Below the pieces are notes generated by a model. The model did no database searches and was not told the DNA's origin. It saw nothing but the letters and a program-made list of their open reading frames with translations. This document shows, in pieces, positions 47,050-59,168 of a stretch of 64,000 nt of DNA. The stretch is from NCBI GenBank assembly GCA_049840435.1, contig JASGKY010000042.1, positions 62,001 through 126,000 of the forward strand. Direction: 5' to 3'. The stretch is from JADLHS01 sp049840435 (lineage in GTDB: Bacteria; Verrucomicrobiota; Verrucomicrobiia; Limisphaerales; JADLHS01). The translations under genes and the position numbers were made by a program. Each line of letters starts with the position of its first letter. Positions within the stretch are counted from its first letter, which is position 1.

Positions 47050-49933
47050 TCAACTCGCTGCGCCCAGCGAGTTGATGGCGTGGAGCAGGCGGCGCTGGAT
47101 GGCTTGCTGGCGCTCCGGAGCGAGAATTTTTCCGCCATCCAGTTCCCGCACGTAGAAGCTGTCGATCGCCGCGCCCTTCTCGGTCAAAATGCGTGCGGTG
47201 GAAATGTCCACCTCCAGTTCCGCCAGCGTGCTGGCGATGGTGTAGAGCAACCCGATGCGATCTTCGGTCTCGATCTCGATGAAGTACGCGAGTCGGACAT
47301 CTCATTGTCGAACATGATCTGGGTTGGGATTTGTTCGCCGGTGTAGGCTTGATACAGTGGACGGGTAATTTTCTGCTGCGCAATCAACTCGTGCAAATCC
47401 ACGTCCTCACCGCCCAATACCCGCGCCAGTAATTTTTCAAACTCATCGCGCTGGGAGACCGTCGCCAGCTTGCCCGAAAGGCGTCGGTGACAAAAAACGT
47501 GTCGAGCGCGATGCCATCCTGGCGCGTAAAGATCTGCGCGGTCAAAATGGTCAGCCCCACGGCGCTGAGCGACCCGGCCATCTTGGCAAACAACCCGGCC
47601 CGATCCCACGTGCAGACGCGCACCACACTGTAACCACGATCCGGCTCGTTGTGCAGATTGACGACCGGGGCGAGCGGCTTGTCCTCCTCGACCATCTGCA
47701 AACGCATGAACCGATGGGCGAGCAACAGGTCGTCATGAATTTCCCGGGCGGAATGGATCTGAAAATACCGCGCCGGCAACGCCTCGAAATGCGCCACGAG
47801 TTCCTCGGTGGAAAACATCGTCGGCAGGAGCGCCCGCACCTCTTCCATCAACAACCCCCGCTGCTTTTCCTCGGCGCGGACAAATTCCGTTCCGCCGGTC
47901 AGCAGCGGCATGGCGCGCTTGTAGAGCTGCCAGAGCAATTGATCCTTGAAGCCGTTCCACAGCTTGTCACTGGTGGCGAGCGCATCCACAAACGTCAGCA
48001 AGGTGAGCAGCAACAAGGTTTCCGGCGTCTCAATCGACCGTGAAAAATTGCGGATGATGGAAGGATCATCCATATCATGGCGCTGCGAAACAATGGCCAT
48101 CAACAAATGATGCTCAATGAGCAGGCCGAGGGTGTGCTTGCCGGAGTCATCAAGCTTGATGCGTTTGCCGACGCGCGCGGCCAGTTTGGCCCCGAGGGCG
48201 GCGTGCTTGCCGTGCCCTTCCGGTTTCCCGGTGTCATGCAACAGCAGCGCCAGATAGAGCAGCGCCGGTCGCTCGACCTGCTGGAAGTGCGAGGCGTAAT
48301 TGCTATACGGCAGTTCCTTGGCTTCCCAGATACGATCAAGTTGCTCCAGACAGACGAGCGTGTGTTCGTCCGCGGCGTATTGATGATAAAACTCGTGCTG
48401 CACCAGGCAGGTCAGCTTGCCGAACTCGGGCACATATTTGCCGAGAAAATCCACCTCGTGCATCGCGCGCAGAATCGGCGCCACGTTGCCGCGTTGGTTA
48501 AGAATGGTCAGGAAGGTTTCGGCCACGTGCTCATCCCGGAGAAAATCCCGGTCCACCAACGCAATCTGGCTGCGGATCAGTTGCGCGAGGTCGGGATGCA
48601 ACCGGAGCCCGCGTTGTTGCGCGTGCAAAAACACGCGCATGAGCCGCCGCGGCTGGTCACGGAACACACGATTGTTCGTCGCATGAATTTCGCCGTTGAT
48701 GAACTTGAAGCCGTCCACCGGCTCGACCTCCTTGCCCTTGGGCAGATAGCGCCGGAGCGACAGCCGGGACGGCGGTTCTTTGATGAACGCGAGGCGCTGC
48801 TCCAAGGTCCGGGTGATGATGAAGATGTTGCGCGAGTGCGAATAGAAATCGCGCATGAACTTCTCGATGCGCTTGCTCGGGGACCGATCCCCATAACCGA
48901 GATTCAACGCCACAGACGGCTGAAGATTCTTGGTGAGCGCATCGGTCGGACGGTTGACGAGATAATGCAGCTGATTGCGCACGCGCAGGAGAAAATCATA
49001 CGCAGCCTCGAGCTGCTTGCGTTCGCGGGGCATGACCAACTCATGCTTCTGCAAATCCGCCAGCGAACGCGTGCGGTATTTGAAAAACGCCATCCAGATG
49101 AGGTTCTGATAATCACGCAGCCCGCCACAGCCGTTCTTGATGTTCGGCTCCTGCATGAAGGCGGAGTTGCCATACTTAGAGCGGCGCTCCGCCTGATCTT
49201 CAAGGCGCGCGGCGATGTATTTATCCTCGTAACCCTGAACACACTTGGTCAACACTGCCTTCTGAAACTTCGCGAATAGAGCTTCATCCCCCGCCAACAA
49301 CCGGGCTTCGATGAGCGACGTGCGCGTCTCGATACGGCGCGCATCGCTCTTGTCGTTCGCGGCAGAAACACATTCGCTAACCGTGCGGACCGCATGGCCG
49401 GGCTTGAGCCCAAGATCGAACAACGTAAGCCAGACACCGTTCATCATCCGCTCCAGAATCGGCAACGGCTTCATGGCGCTCGACACCTGGCCTTCGTGCA
49501 GGAACAGGAGATCAATGTCGCTCAACGGATTCAACTCGCCACGCCCGTACCCCCCCAACGCAACGAGCGCGAGCGATGGGAAAGAGTTTCGCGCACTTGG
49601 CGTGAGGTTGTTGTAAGCGGCATTCCAAAGCGCCCGAATCACACAATCCACGGCGGCGGATCGAGCCTGACAGACCTCCAACCCACCGCGCTCATTCTGA
49701 TGCGCATGTTTGAGCCAGTGATTGGAGTGCTTGAGGAACGCCCGGAAGCGCGGCAATTCCTGCGCCGCCTCCCGGCCGGGGGACAACGTCAATCGTTCGG
49801 CGGCTTCCGTCTGAATTTTCTTGATCAAGTCCTGCACGCGGGCCACAGGTTGCGAACAAAGTGCGCCGGAAGCAAGCGGACGGTAGGCACGAAGTGATAT
49901 GGGCAAGGGCCGAGTGACATAAAACGACGCCAA
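47050..49933 (-). CDS. glnD: PII uridylyltransferase, frameshifted C-terminus
   Basis: The bifunctional nitrogen sensor that uridylylates PII proteins and removes UMP according to glutamine level. Domains: nucleotidyltransferase with GGYGRGELNPLSDIDLLFL (about residues 128-145); a PII-UTase linker; an HD domain (YAADEHTLVCLEQL, HDTGKPEGHGKHA); and two ACT domains (GYSVVRVCTWDRAGLFAKMA and, in other frames, a second with ISTARILTEKGAAIDSFYV). Shifts lie near 47480 and 47300. The repaired length of about 960 residues is slightly longer than usual. The first codon at 49933 is TTG; GTG codons at 49846 or 49837, just before LIKKIQTEAAERL, are plausible alternatives. Confidence 0.88.
47051..47074. 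other. Perfect hairpin at the mntR-like/glnD convergence
   Basis: CAACTCGCTG (47051-47060) and CAGCGAGTTG (47065-47074) form a perfect 10-base stem with a CGCC loop, directly after the mntR-like stop and overlapping the last codons of glnD. No T-run follows on either strand, so it is at best a weak terminator or an RNA-stabilising hairpin. Confidence 0.4.
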
Positions 49934-50023
49934 CGCAATCCAACTTGGCGCGCGCCACCCGTCATTCGTTACCCCAAAGCGCCCAAAGCTGACAAGTTAG
50001 CCGGCTTTGCCTACGCTATCCCA

Positions 50024-51206
50024 GTGCGTTTGCAACAGCAGCTCAAGCTGGGTTATTTCACCCTCGAAGCCGTCAACAGCTTTGCGGGCACTTTCTTTTT
50101 GTTCTATCTCGTCTTTCTAACCCGGGACGAATTCCAGTTCACCCCGCGCGACAATCTGCTGCTCATGGCGATGCATGGTTTCTTTTACATCTTCGCATCG
50201 TGGCAAGGAGGGCGGTTCACGCAACGCTTCGGCTATCTCAATGCGTTGAAGATCGGATTTGCAGGGATGGCCATCGGCTTATCGCTGGGCTTGCTCGTAC
50301 CCGGGCAGAGGGGGACAGGTGCTGGCGCTCATTGGCTGGACGTTGCCGTGCTGCTTGATCTGGCCGTCGCTCGAGGCGCTCGTGACGGAGGGGGAAGATT
50401 ACGCTGGCACGGCGCGAATGGTCGGTTGTTACAACATCGTCTGGTCGGCAGCGAGCGCAGTGGCGTTCTTCAGCGGCGGCTGGCTGTGGGACAAGCTGGG
50501 AAAACATGGACTCTATGGCATCTGCCTCGCGCTGATGATTGGGCAATTTTTGTTCACACTCTGGCTGGCACGCTGCGCTAGGCAACTGCCCTCCGCAGCC
50601 AATCCGATCTCCGCACCTGCACATCAGCCCGAAGCCACCGCGATCCACCAATCCTTGCCGCCACAACGCTTCCTGCAAATGGCGTGGCTGGCAAATCCGT
50701 TCGCTTACGTCGCCGTCAACACCGTCGGCGCGGTCATCCCGCAGCTCGCGCAAAAGTTTCAGCTTTCCCCAACGCAATCCGGCGTGTTCTGCTCGCTCTG
50801 GTTTTTCGTGCGCGCAGCGGCCTTCATCGCGTTGTGGCGTTGGACCGGCTGGCATTATCGGTTTCGCTGGCTGCTGGCGGCCTTCCTCGGCTTGGTTGCC
50901 GGGTTTGCGACCTTGATGCTGGCAACACAACTCTGGCTCGTGCTCCTGGCACAACTGGTGTTTGGCGCGGCGATCGGACTGCTTTATTACTCGTCGCTTT
51001 TTTACTCGATGGATGTCGGCGACACCAAAGGTGAACACGGTGGCTTGCACGAAGCCGCCATCGGTCTCGGCATCTGCGCCGGCCCGGCAGTTGGGGCGAC
51101 CGCGCTGACTTTTGCAGCGCAAGCCACGAATGCCGCGACATGGGCGGTCAGTGGATTGTTATCCGTCGGATTGGGAGGGTTGGTCTGGCTGCGAAGCCGG
51201 AAGTGA
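50024..51206 (+). CDS. MFS transporter, one frameshift
   Basis: A membrane transporter of about 395 residues with twelve expected helices. The first part, from the GTG at 50024, reads YFTLEAVNSFAGTFFLFYLVFL and ASWQGGRFTQRFGYLNALKIGF. At a G-run near 50307-50313 the frame changes, and the protein continues LALIGWTLPCC, WPSLEALVTEG, WDKLGKHGLYGICLALM and so on to 51206. The major-facilitator fold is judged from helix spacing and the GGRFTQRFG loop between helices 2 and 3. The substrate is unknown. It lies 80 bases upstream of fabI. Confidence 0.8.
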
Positions 51207-51285
51207 AACTTGATTCTAGCCCGGCGGATGTTCATCCTAAACCGGCGTGGCAGCCCCGATTATTGCCACCCAACCCATTAAAACC

Positions 51286-52057
51286 ATGTCACTACTCGCA
51301 GGAAAAACCGGAATCGTCTTCGGTGTCGCCAACAAGCGCTCTATTGCCTGGGCCATCGCCCAAGCCTGGCACAAGGCTGGCGCGAAACTCGCCTTCACCT
51401 ACCAGGGCGAGCGTCTGAAGGAAAACGTTGAAGAACTGGTCGGCACGTTCGGCAGCGACACGCTCCTGATCCCCTGCGACGTGACCAAGGACGAGGATAT
51501 CAACCGCGTCTTCACTGAAGTAGGCGCGAAGTTCGGTAAACTGAACCTGCTCCTGCACTCGGTGGCATTTGCGCCGAAGGACGCGCTGGAAGGCGAGTTC
51601 GTGAACACCAGCCGCGAAGCTTATCGCATCGCACACGATGTCAGCGCTTATTCACTCGTGGCGCTGGCCCGCGGTGCGGCACCGCTCATGACTGATGGCG
51701 GCAGCATCGTGGCCATGAGTTATTACGGCGCAGAGAAAGTTGTCCCGCACTACAACGTCATGGGCGTTGCAAAAGCTTCTTTGGAAGCCAGCACGCGCTA
51801 CCTTGCCTATGATCTTGGCCCGAAGAAAATTCGCGTGAACTGCATCAGCGCCGGCCCGGTAAACACACTTGCCGCCCGGGGCATCTCCGGATTCATGGAG
51901 ATGATCAAGCATTACGAAGCCCACGCCCCGCTCAAACGCACCTGCGTGCCCGAAGAACTTGGCGCGCACCGGCACATTCCTTGCCAGTGACGGCGCGGCG
52001 GCCATTACTGGCCAAGTGATCTACGTGGACGGTGGTTATCAAATCATGGGGATGTAA
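51286..52057 (+). CDS. fabI: Enoyl-[ACP] reductase (NADH), one frameshift
   Basis: FabI catalyses the last reduction of each fatty acid elongation cycle. The SDR-type fold starts LLAGKTGIVFGVANKRSIAWA. The Y-x6-K catalytic pair is in SYYGAEKVVPHYNVMGVAKA, and the substrate loop reads GPVNTLAARGISGF. The frame shifts near 51958 (EELGA), and the expected end, FLASDGAAAITGQVIYVDGG then YQIMGM, follows in another frame to the stop at 52055-52057. The repaired length of about 257 residues is typical. It is the target class of triclosan and isoniazid-like drugs. Confidence 0.94.
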
Positions 52058-52080
52058 GCGCCTACGGGCGCTGCGTTCTT
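52057..52080 (+). terminator. Likely terminator of fabI
   Basis: AGCGCC and GGCGCT (52057-52072) form a perfect 6-base stem closed by a TACG tetraloop, directly at the fabI stop and followed by GCGTTCTTT. The T-run is short, so the terminator may be weak. Confidence 0.5.
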
Positions 52081-52111
52081 TGGAAAAAACCGAGATGGAG
52101 AGGGTTTGAGG

Positions 52112-52196
52112 TGGTGCCCGCGACAGGACTTGAACCTGTACGATGTTACTCACTAGAACCTGAATCTAGCGCGTCTGCCAATTCCGCCACGCGGGC
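52112..52196 (-). tRNA. tRNA-Leu (anticodon CAG)
   Basis: On the minus strand the acceptor stem GCCCGCG (52196-52190) pairs with CGCGGGC (52122-52116), followed by A and an encoded CCA. The D-arm region reads TGGCGGAATTGGCAGACGCG, and the anticodon stem CTAGA/TCTAG encloses TTCAGGT with anticodon CAG. A long variable arm (class II) and the T-arm GGTTCAAGTCC complete the leucine identity. The following 52197-52469 stretch has no gene and is comparatively AT-rich. Confidence 0.96.
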
Positions 52197-52469
52197 TTGA
52201 TAGTCAAGCTGTGCAAAGCAAATCCAGCGTCCGTTCGTGTATCCCAGCTTTGTAGCCCTTGACGCTCAATAAGCGCCTTTAGGATGCAAGAACGCTGCTT
52301 ATGAGCAAGTAGATTCTAGGTAAAATAGTCAACCTCCACTGGAAACAAATCTAGTGCCTTGGTCCCATTTGCCAACCGATAGAAGGTGACCTTGCCTTAG
52401 TTTACTTGAAGTTTGCATGAAAAGCATGCTGTTCTTGAAACTGAGAGACGGATTCTTGGCAACAGTCAT

Positions 52470-53207
52470 TTACTCCCCAGTTCCATCTAGCCGTTGTTCG
52501 GACATCTTGGAATTAATATAGCGGATGGCTGCCTCCGTGCGGGAGTTCACATGCAATTTTTTGTATACGCGCTTCAGGTGCGTGCAGACAGTTTCGTAAT
52601 TCATGCTTAATTTGTCGGCGATCAGTTTGTTGGAATGCCCTTTAGCAACGAGTTGCAACACCTGTTCCTCGCGCGCTGAGAGGTGCATGGATTCTTCCGT
52701 CGTCTTGGAATTCTTGCGGAAGGATTCAATCAGCCGACGGGCGATGTGGCTGGTCATCGGCACACCGCCACCTAATACGTCCAAAAGGGCCTGGCGTAAA
52801 TCAGACGGTTTGGTTCGCTTCAACAAGTAACCATCCGCCCCGGCTTCCAACGCCATGAACAACAGTTCCTGATCCTCCATGGCGGTAAGCATGACGATCT
52901 GGACTTCCGGCAGGAGAACTTTGAGCCGCGCCGTGCACTCGATGCCGGAAATACGCGGGAGAAAAATATCCATCAAAACAACGTCGGGGTTGTTTTGGGG
53001 AATCGTTGCCAGCGCTTCCTCGGCGCTGACGCAGGAGCAAACGCACTGAAATTCGGGAAAGGAATTGATCAGTCGGGTCCAGTTTTCCCGGGCTTTGGCT
53101 TGATCTTCGATCAACGCGACCTTGATTGGATGTGAGCGGGCAGCCGCGCTCGACGCATTTTTTGAGACAGGCTTTGGAGAGGAGGAGTCGGGTCGGGTCA
53201 TAATCAA
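52470..53207 (-). CDS. NarL/FixJ-family response regulator
   Basis: A 245-residue two-component regulator. The receiver domain (about 28-150) has E34-D35, the phosphoacceptor D80 in VVLMDIFLPRISG and K130 in GYLLKRTKPSD. The LuxR-type helix-turn-helix lies at about 175-235 (LSAREEQVLQLVAKGHSNKLIA, VCTHLKRVYKKLHV). It starts 13 bases after the sensor kinase gene, so they form a system. Its neighbours on the right are sugar-related genes, suggesting but not proving a role in their control. Confidence 0.94.
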   Translation of the reverse strand: MIMTRPDSSSPKPVSKNASSAAARSHPIKVALIEDQAKARENWTRLINSFPEFQCVCSCVSAEEALATIPQNNPDVVLMDIFLPRISGIECTARLKVLLPEVQIVMLTAMEDQELLFMALEAGADGYLLKRTKPSDLRQALLDVLGGGVPMTSHIARRLIESFRKNSKTTEESMHLSAREEQVLQLVAKGHSNKLIADKLSMNYETVCTHLKRVYKKLHVNSRTEAAIRYINSKMSEQRLDGTGE

Positions 53208-53220
53208 ATTGTGGGTGGCC

Positions 53221-54712
53221 TCACTTTTGAGTCGAGTCGCCGTTAGTTTTCGAGCCGGGTAATGTTTCAGCGGGCTTGGATTGTGAATGGAATGGTTGTT
53301 GCCGCCAGAGTGCTAGGCGGCGCGGACTCCGCAAGGGAATGGTTAGTTCGATCTGGCAACCTTGACCCGCTCCACTGACGATGCGACAACTTCCGCCCAA
53401 CTCCTCCATCCGGCGGCTGATGTTTCCCAGCCCGTGGCACCCCGGACGGACTGAGCTGGGATCGAACCCGCAACCATTATCCTGCACAATCACCGAGAGG
53501 TTGTGGCGATGGCGGTAAATGCGCAGCCGAAATTCGGTCGCCCCGGAATATTTCACAGTGTTGTTCAAGGTTTCCTTGATGGCCATGAGCAGGCTGCGCC
53601 GCAGCGGGAGATCGGCGATGGCGTTGAGCGTGTCGGATTCAACCTCAAAAACGCATTCAATGTTTGCGGGGGTGAGAAACTTTTGTGCGTAATCGCAGAC
53701 GTAATCGGCAAAATCCTGCAAAGTATCTCGACGCGGATTGAGCGCCCACAGGATCTCATCAATGCTCGCGAGCACGCCGCGCGCGTCATCGCAAATGTGC
53801 TCCAATTGGGCGCGCACCTTCGAGTCGGCCGGCAATTCCTCCTGAGCCACCTCGCCGTTGAGCACCAGATGGGTCATGCGACTGCCGATGTCGTCATGGA
53901 TGTCCATTGCGATCCGGGCGCGTTCGCGTTGCAGCAGCCAACGCTCTTTTTGATGCAGGGCAACTTGGGCGGCGAGGAAAAAAATGGTCAACGCAATCAG
54001 GCCGCACAGAATCACAAAGGGGATTTGGAAACAAGGGCTTTGCCAGAAATAAAATTTCAGCGGCAGCACGGTTAGCATGGCGTTCACATTGTCTGGCCTT
54101 GTCCACCACGGCGGCGAGCCTGCCACGCCGACCACGGTCGCTGCTGGCCAGGCTGCGGCGGGCTTGGTCATTCCCTTCCAGCTTTTTGTTCCCTCGGGAA
54201 CAATTTTCCAATCCGGGTCAGATCTGATTTCGATGCGTTGCCCGTTTGAGAGTTCAATCCGCAGTCCCACAAGCAAGCCTGCAAAGCTGGTGGGATTAAA
54301 AGCCTCAACGGCCAGAACGTGGCGACCAGGCGAGAGTACCGGCCGCCAGATTGTAGTCAAACAATTCCCGCCACTCGGCGCCGTGGCCGATTTCCCGGCC
54401 ATCGAGGAAAACGGTGAACTCGTTATCGGCAGTTATCAGCAGCCGGGCTTGAAGGATTTTTGCGTTATCGGGAATGTCAAACGCCCGCCACAGCCGGCAC
54501 GCCTGCCGGTCGTATCGTTTTTCATCCCAGATCCACGAACCCATAAACTCAGCCAGATCAGGAACGACAGGATGAAAAATTCTCGGCTGATTAGGCGTGG
54601 GTGATGTTTGGGCGGGCGCGATGGTGTTGCCGACGGTTGCGACAATCGAGAGTGCAAGCAATCCCCATCGAAGCTGGCCAATTACCCAACAAAATGGATT
54701 CTTCCAAAACAT
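53221..54712 (-). CDS. Sensor histidine kinase with carbohydrate-binding-like sensor, one frameshift
   Basis: Two frames join into a kinase of about 497 residues starting at ATG 54712. After a signal segment (LLALSIVATVGNTIAPAQT) comes an extracytoplasmic beta-sandwich with ASWIWDE-like and LWRAFDIP, LLITADNEFTVFLDGREIG and LSPGRHVLAVEAFN. This pattern is shared with the N-terminal domains of GH78 alpha-L-rhamnosidases. A membrane helix near residue 245 and a HisKA_3 domain (ARIAMDIHDDIGSRMTHLVL) precede the ATPase domain (DNGCGFD, HGLGNISRRME). The frame shift is near 54345. It may sense plant-type glycans. Confidence 0.86.
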
Positions 54713-55150
54713 TGAAACCGGTTCTATTCGCTTGTGTCGCCCTATTAAGCGCTGCTGGCGGGCCGGACGCAAACCCGACTTTCGATCTGCCAACCAGCCG
54801 TAAGATTTTGCTCGCCCAAACCAACCGAATTTTTCCCCGCAAGCCAACGGTTTTGCTCTCGCAGGGTTGGGGCAGTAATCATTCCGTTTCAGGCTTCGCG
54901 ACGCCAGCCACAACGCTGCGAAAAGTATCCCTTAATCTAGGGACAGGCGTTGACTAGGTTGGGGGACTGTCGGGCGGGAAGCTTCCGTTCTAGTGTCAAA
55001 GAAACACCGATGAACCCGCGCCCTAGCATGATTCGAGTCGGTCTGCCAGTACGTCCGAGCAGGAAACGCGTAAGCGTTGCGGCCCCAACGCCCGTCTCTG
55101 GCTCTTGCTGTTTTCCCACCCCAGTCACCAACCGTTAAGAAACCATCCGC
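54713..55150. other. Divergent intergenic region
   Basis: About 440 bases between the leftward kinase and the rightward giant repeat protein, expected to hold both promoters. A short palindrome CCCTTAATCTAGGG lies near 54927 and a TTGACT hexamer near 54949, but no convincing -10 partner is seen. The open frames here are short and read as random sequence. Confidence 0.4.
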
Positions 55151-58100
55151 ATGAAAAAACCAACCCAACTGACCCGAAATCTCGCAAGCAGTATTGCATT
55201 CGCTGCGGCGTTGGCATTTGCCAACCCGGCATCCGGCGCACTAACAGTCACTACTTCCAATGAAAATGGCGGCGCGCCTAACGGCCCGTTTACGCCCTCC
55301 TGGGTGGTGAACACCAACAATAGCCTGATCGTGGGGCTGATTCCCAGTTCTACCTTCGGCAATTTCAATCTGGAATCTCCGCAAGGCGGCGTTCGCTCGG
55401 TGAACACGCTCAGCGTGAACACGGATCTGACACTCTTAAAAACCACGATTACCAACACGGCAAATGGAACGACGGACAGAAATTATGTGACCGTCGGCAA
55501 CGGGTCTGGTGCGGGCCGCGTGCTCGTCTACACGTTGCCTGCTTCCGCCAACGGTTACAACCTGACCAATATCACCGTCTATGGCGGTTGGGCGGATAGT
55601 GGTCGCGACGCGCTGGCGCACACCATTCTGTATTCTACGGTTGGCGATCCAAACAGTTTCATTGTTCTCACCAGCGTGTCGGTACAATCCCTCCGTGCCT
55701 GGAGGCACACCGACGGCGAATCGCGCAGTGATTGCCGACTCGGGAATGGGGGCCATTGCGCAAAATGTGGCCGCGATCAAATTCGTCTTTGATGTGCCAA
55801 CAGTCGAGAATGGTTTCGCCGGCATTGCGGCCATCACCGTGGGAGGAACTCCGGCGGGCAGCATTGCTGCTCCAGTGCTGGCGGTTTCAACCAGCACGCA
55901 AACCGGCGCCAGCCCGTTTACCCCCAGTTGGGTTATTGAGACGCCAAACTTGATTGCCGCGCTTACGCCCAGCACCGCTTCCGGAAATTTCACACTTGAA
56001 GGTTCGGGAGGAACACCAGCGTTAAACGACGGGCTCATCGGCCAGTCTGGTACTGTGGCGACGTTTGCCACCTGCGGCGCTGGCGGTGGTAGCGGAAGCA
56101 CGCTGATTTACACATTGACCAATGTGCAGAATGAAACCGAAGTGACGAACATTGTGGTTTATAGCGGGTGGGGGGATGGCGGGCGTGATGGCCAATACTA
56201 TACCGTCTCCTACTCGACCATTGCCGCTCCATCCACCTATACCCCCATTGGAACCGTTTACTTTAATCCGACGGGAACTTCCGGCGCGGTGGCCAATCGC
56301 GTCACCATCGCAATGAATAACGGCAGTTCGTTGGCAAGTGCGGTCGGCAATCTTCGTTTCCAGTTTTCGACTCCGCCCAGCGCGGGATCATTTGATAACG
56401 GCTATCAAGGCATCTCGGAAATTGTCGTTCAGGGTTATGACTCGAGTGCGCCGGTGCCGCCACCGTCGCCCTATCTGATTGCGGACACTTTGCCAAAATA
56501 CGCGGAAACCGTGATTGGTGACCAAGTCGTTTTCACGGCTGATTACAGCAATGCTCCACCGGCTACCTTGCAGTGGCAGGTGGTGAAAGCCGGCGTGACC
56601 AACAATATTTCCGGCGCAACCAGTCCGACCCTGACGCTCAACAACGTGCAGGTTTCCGACTCGGGGCTGTATCTGCTGCGCGCTGACAACGCGACCAACG
56701 GCGCCACGGCACCTTCGTTCAGCACACCGCGGCAGTTGGTGGTAAACACCAACCCTGCCGCCGTGAATGGCGTGATCGTAAAATACGCTGGCCAAACTTT
56801 CACCAAAGGCGACGCGTTTCTTCCCGCCTGGCCGGTGAACACCAATCAAATGCGTTTGATTGCCGGGTTCACGCTTGGCTCTGGCGAAGGAACTTTCACC
56901 GCCTTTGGTGATTTCAGCGGCGGCAATGAAGCCAATGCCGATCCGACGATTCTTTCGGACGGCGTTATTGACACCATCACAAATGTGCCCAGCGCCACGT
57001 ATGTTGGCTGCGGCCCGCTTAACAATGGCAGGGGTTATCAAATCACCTATTCACTGTTCACCAATGCCGCGCCGTTTGGTGTGTCCATCACCAACATCGC
57101 AGTCTTCGGCGGTTGGCAGGATGCAGGGCGCAATCAGCAGAAATATTCGGTGCTGTATTCCACAATGCAGAACCCGGGAACGTTCGTCCCGCTGGTCCTG
57201 GCCGATTACACTCCTACTGACAGCGACAACAGTCCGGTGGTGGGCCGAACCACGCTAGTGGCAGCTTCCGGTGGAGCGTTGATGCACAATGTGGCAGCGT
57301 TGCGGATCAGTTGGGATGTGTCTCCCATCCCCAAGAACGGCTGGGAGGGTTATTGCGAAATTCTTGCGGGCGGCCAGGCTTCGACCGGCTTTGTGCCTGC
57401 GTTGACAAACGACGTCTCGCCAACGACCGCGTCCGATGTGGTGGGTAGTCAGTTGATTCTCTCGGCGGGTTTCAGTGGCTATACCTCGCTGCAATGGCAA
57501 AAGAACGGGACGAACATTCCGGGCGCGAATGCGGTCACGTTGACACTTAACAATTTGCAGCTCACCGATGCAGGAAATTATTCGTTGGTGGCTTCCAATG
57601 CAATTGGTGCAACCAGCAGTGGTGCTTGCGCTGTGACTATTAATTCGGCGCCCGTTGCGACGAATAACATCATCCAAGCGATTGCCACCCAAACGTCAGC
57701 CGCCGAAGTGTTCACCCCAACTTGGAATGCGGCGGTCCTGGCTTCGAGTTTGATTGCGGGCGCTACACCCAGCAGTTCCGGTGATGGTGATTTCACCGGC
57801 GGAAGTTTCAACATCCCGACGGGAGCCAATGGGCCGGTTGTTTTAACGGACGGCACTTATGGGACGATTGATTTCATCAACTCCGGCCTTCATGGCTGGG
57901 TCACTTGCATGGGTGATGGCTCCAGCGTTGAAACGGGCGTCGGTGTTCGTGCCGGTCAGTACGTGGTTTACCCGCTGCCGCCCTCGGCGAACGGATACAA
58001 CCTCACGAGCATTATTACTGCGGCCAGTTGGAATGATGGTGGGCGCGATCAGCAGGCTTATACCGTTCGATATGCGACGGCGGCGAATCCGACGTATTTC

Positions 58101-59075
58101 CTTCCACTGACCACAGTCAATTACAACCCGCTGAATCCCTCAGGCTATTCTGTGGATCGGGTCACCATCACGGCGGCCAACGGAGTGTTGGCCAGCAATG
58201 TCGTCGCGTTGCAATTCGATGCAACCACGCCCTCCGGTGAAAACGCATTCTCGGGCTACAATGAGTTCGCCGTTTACGGTTCGCCCTCGGCGACACCTCC
58301 GCCCGCTGGTCCGGTGGTTACTGTGCAACATGCACAAGACACGATTCCCTGGATGGTGGAAACACCGAATCTGATCGCCGGGCAATTGCCCAGCAGTCAG
58401 GGGCCAGGCGTGTTCACTGGTGAAGGCTGCAATGTCACCAACCTCACTGACGGCGCGCTGGGATTTGGCTTCGCTTACTGCACCGCCCTCGGGAATGACA
58501 ACGGTTCGTCAGTCTCGTGGATCACGTTCACCACGGCCAGCGGCTGGAATCTGAGCAACATCGTGGTTTACACAGCTTGGCACGATTTCGGTCGCGAGGC
58601 GCAGTATTACGACGTCAGTTATTCGACGCTGAATGCTCCGACGACGTTCCTGCCCTTGGCCAGTGTGCGGGACAATCCGCCGACACCGCACGATGGCCGG
58701 GATTCAGGCAATCGGATTCAAATTGCTCCGGCGATTGGTCAAAGCCTGCTCGCCACCAATGTCGCCGTTGTAAAGTTCGACTTCACGTCGCAAACGGTAG
58801 ATTTCTTGTGGTCGGGCTATTCGGAGATCGTGCTGCAAGGCACGCAAGTTCTGCCAACGGTGAATGCCCCGATCTATTCGGGCGGCAATCTGATCCTGAC
58901 GGGAAGCGGCGGAATTCCGGGAACAAGTTATATCTGGCTGCAAACCACCAATCTGACCCCGCCGATCATCTGGACCACCAATGTGACCGGCATACTGAAT
59001 GGAACAGGATCGTTCTCGAATGCGATTCCGGTGGGCGTTGAGCCAGCGCGCTTCTTCCGGTTGAAGACGCCATGA
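55151..59075 (+). CDS. Giant secreted repeat protein with Ig-like domains, one frameshift
   Basis: A repaired protein of about 1307 residues beginning with a signal peptide (LASSIAFAAALAFANPASG). One extra base near 55680 splits it after TSVS; SYNPSVPGGTP continues in the other frame. It contains five repeats of about 170-190 residues. Each runs FTPSW or similar, then LIAG.TPSS.G.F, a strand ending TNI.VYGGW.D.GRD...Y...YST, then a segment ending NVA..KF.F....NGF.GY.EI. Two Ig-like domains (about 455-530 and 760-835; LTLNNVQVSDSGLYLLRADN, LTLNNLQLTDAGNYSLVASN) separate repeats 2, 3 and 4. Such modules usually bind surface glycans. Confidence 0.82.
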
Positions 59076-59168
59076 TTTGGGTGGGTGGAAGTCGGTTGGG
59101 GGTGGCTGGGTTGCCCGGGGACTTCGGTTCCCGGGCTTTTGAGTCGTTTATTTTTGGAGGTTGATGGC

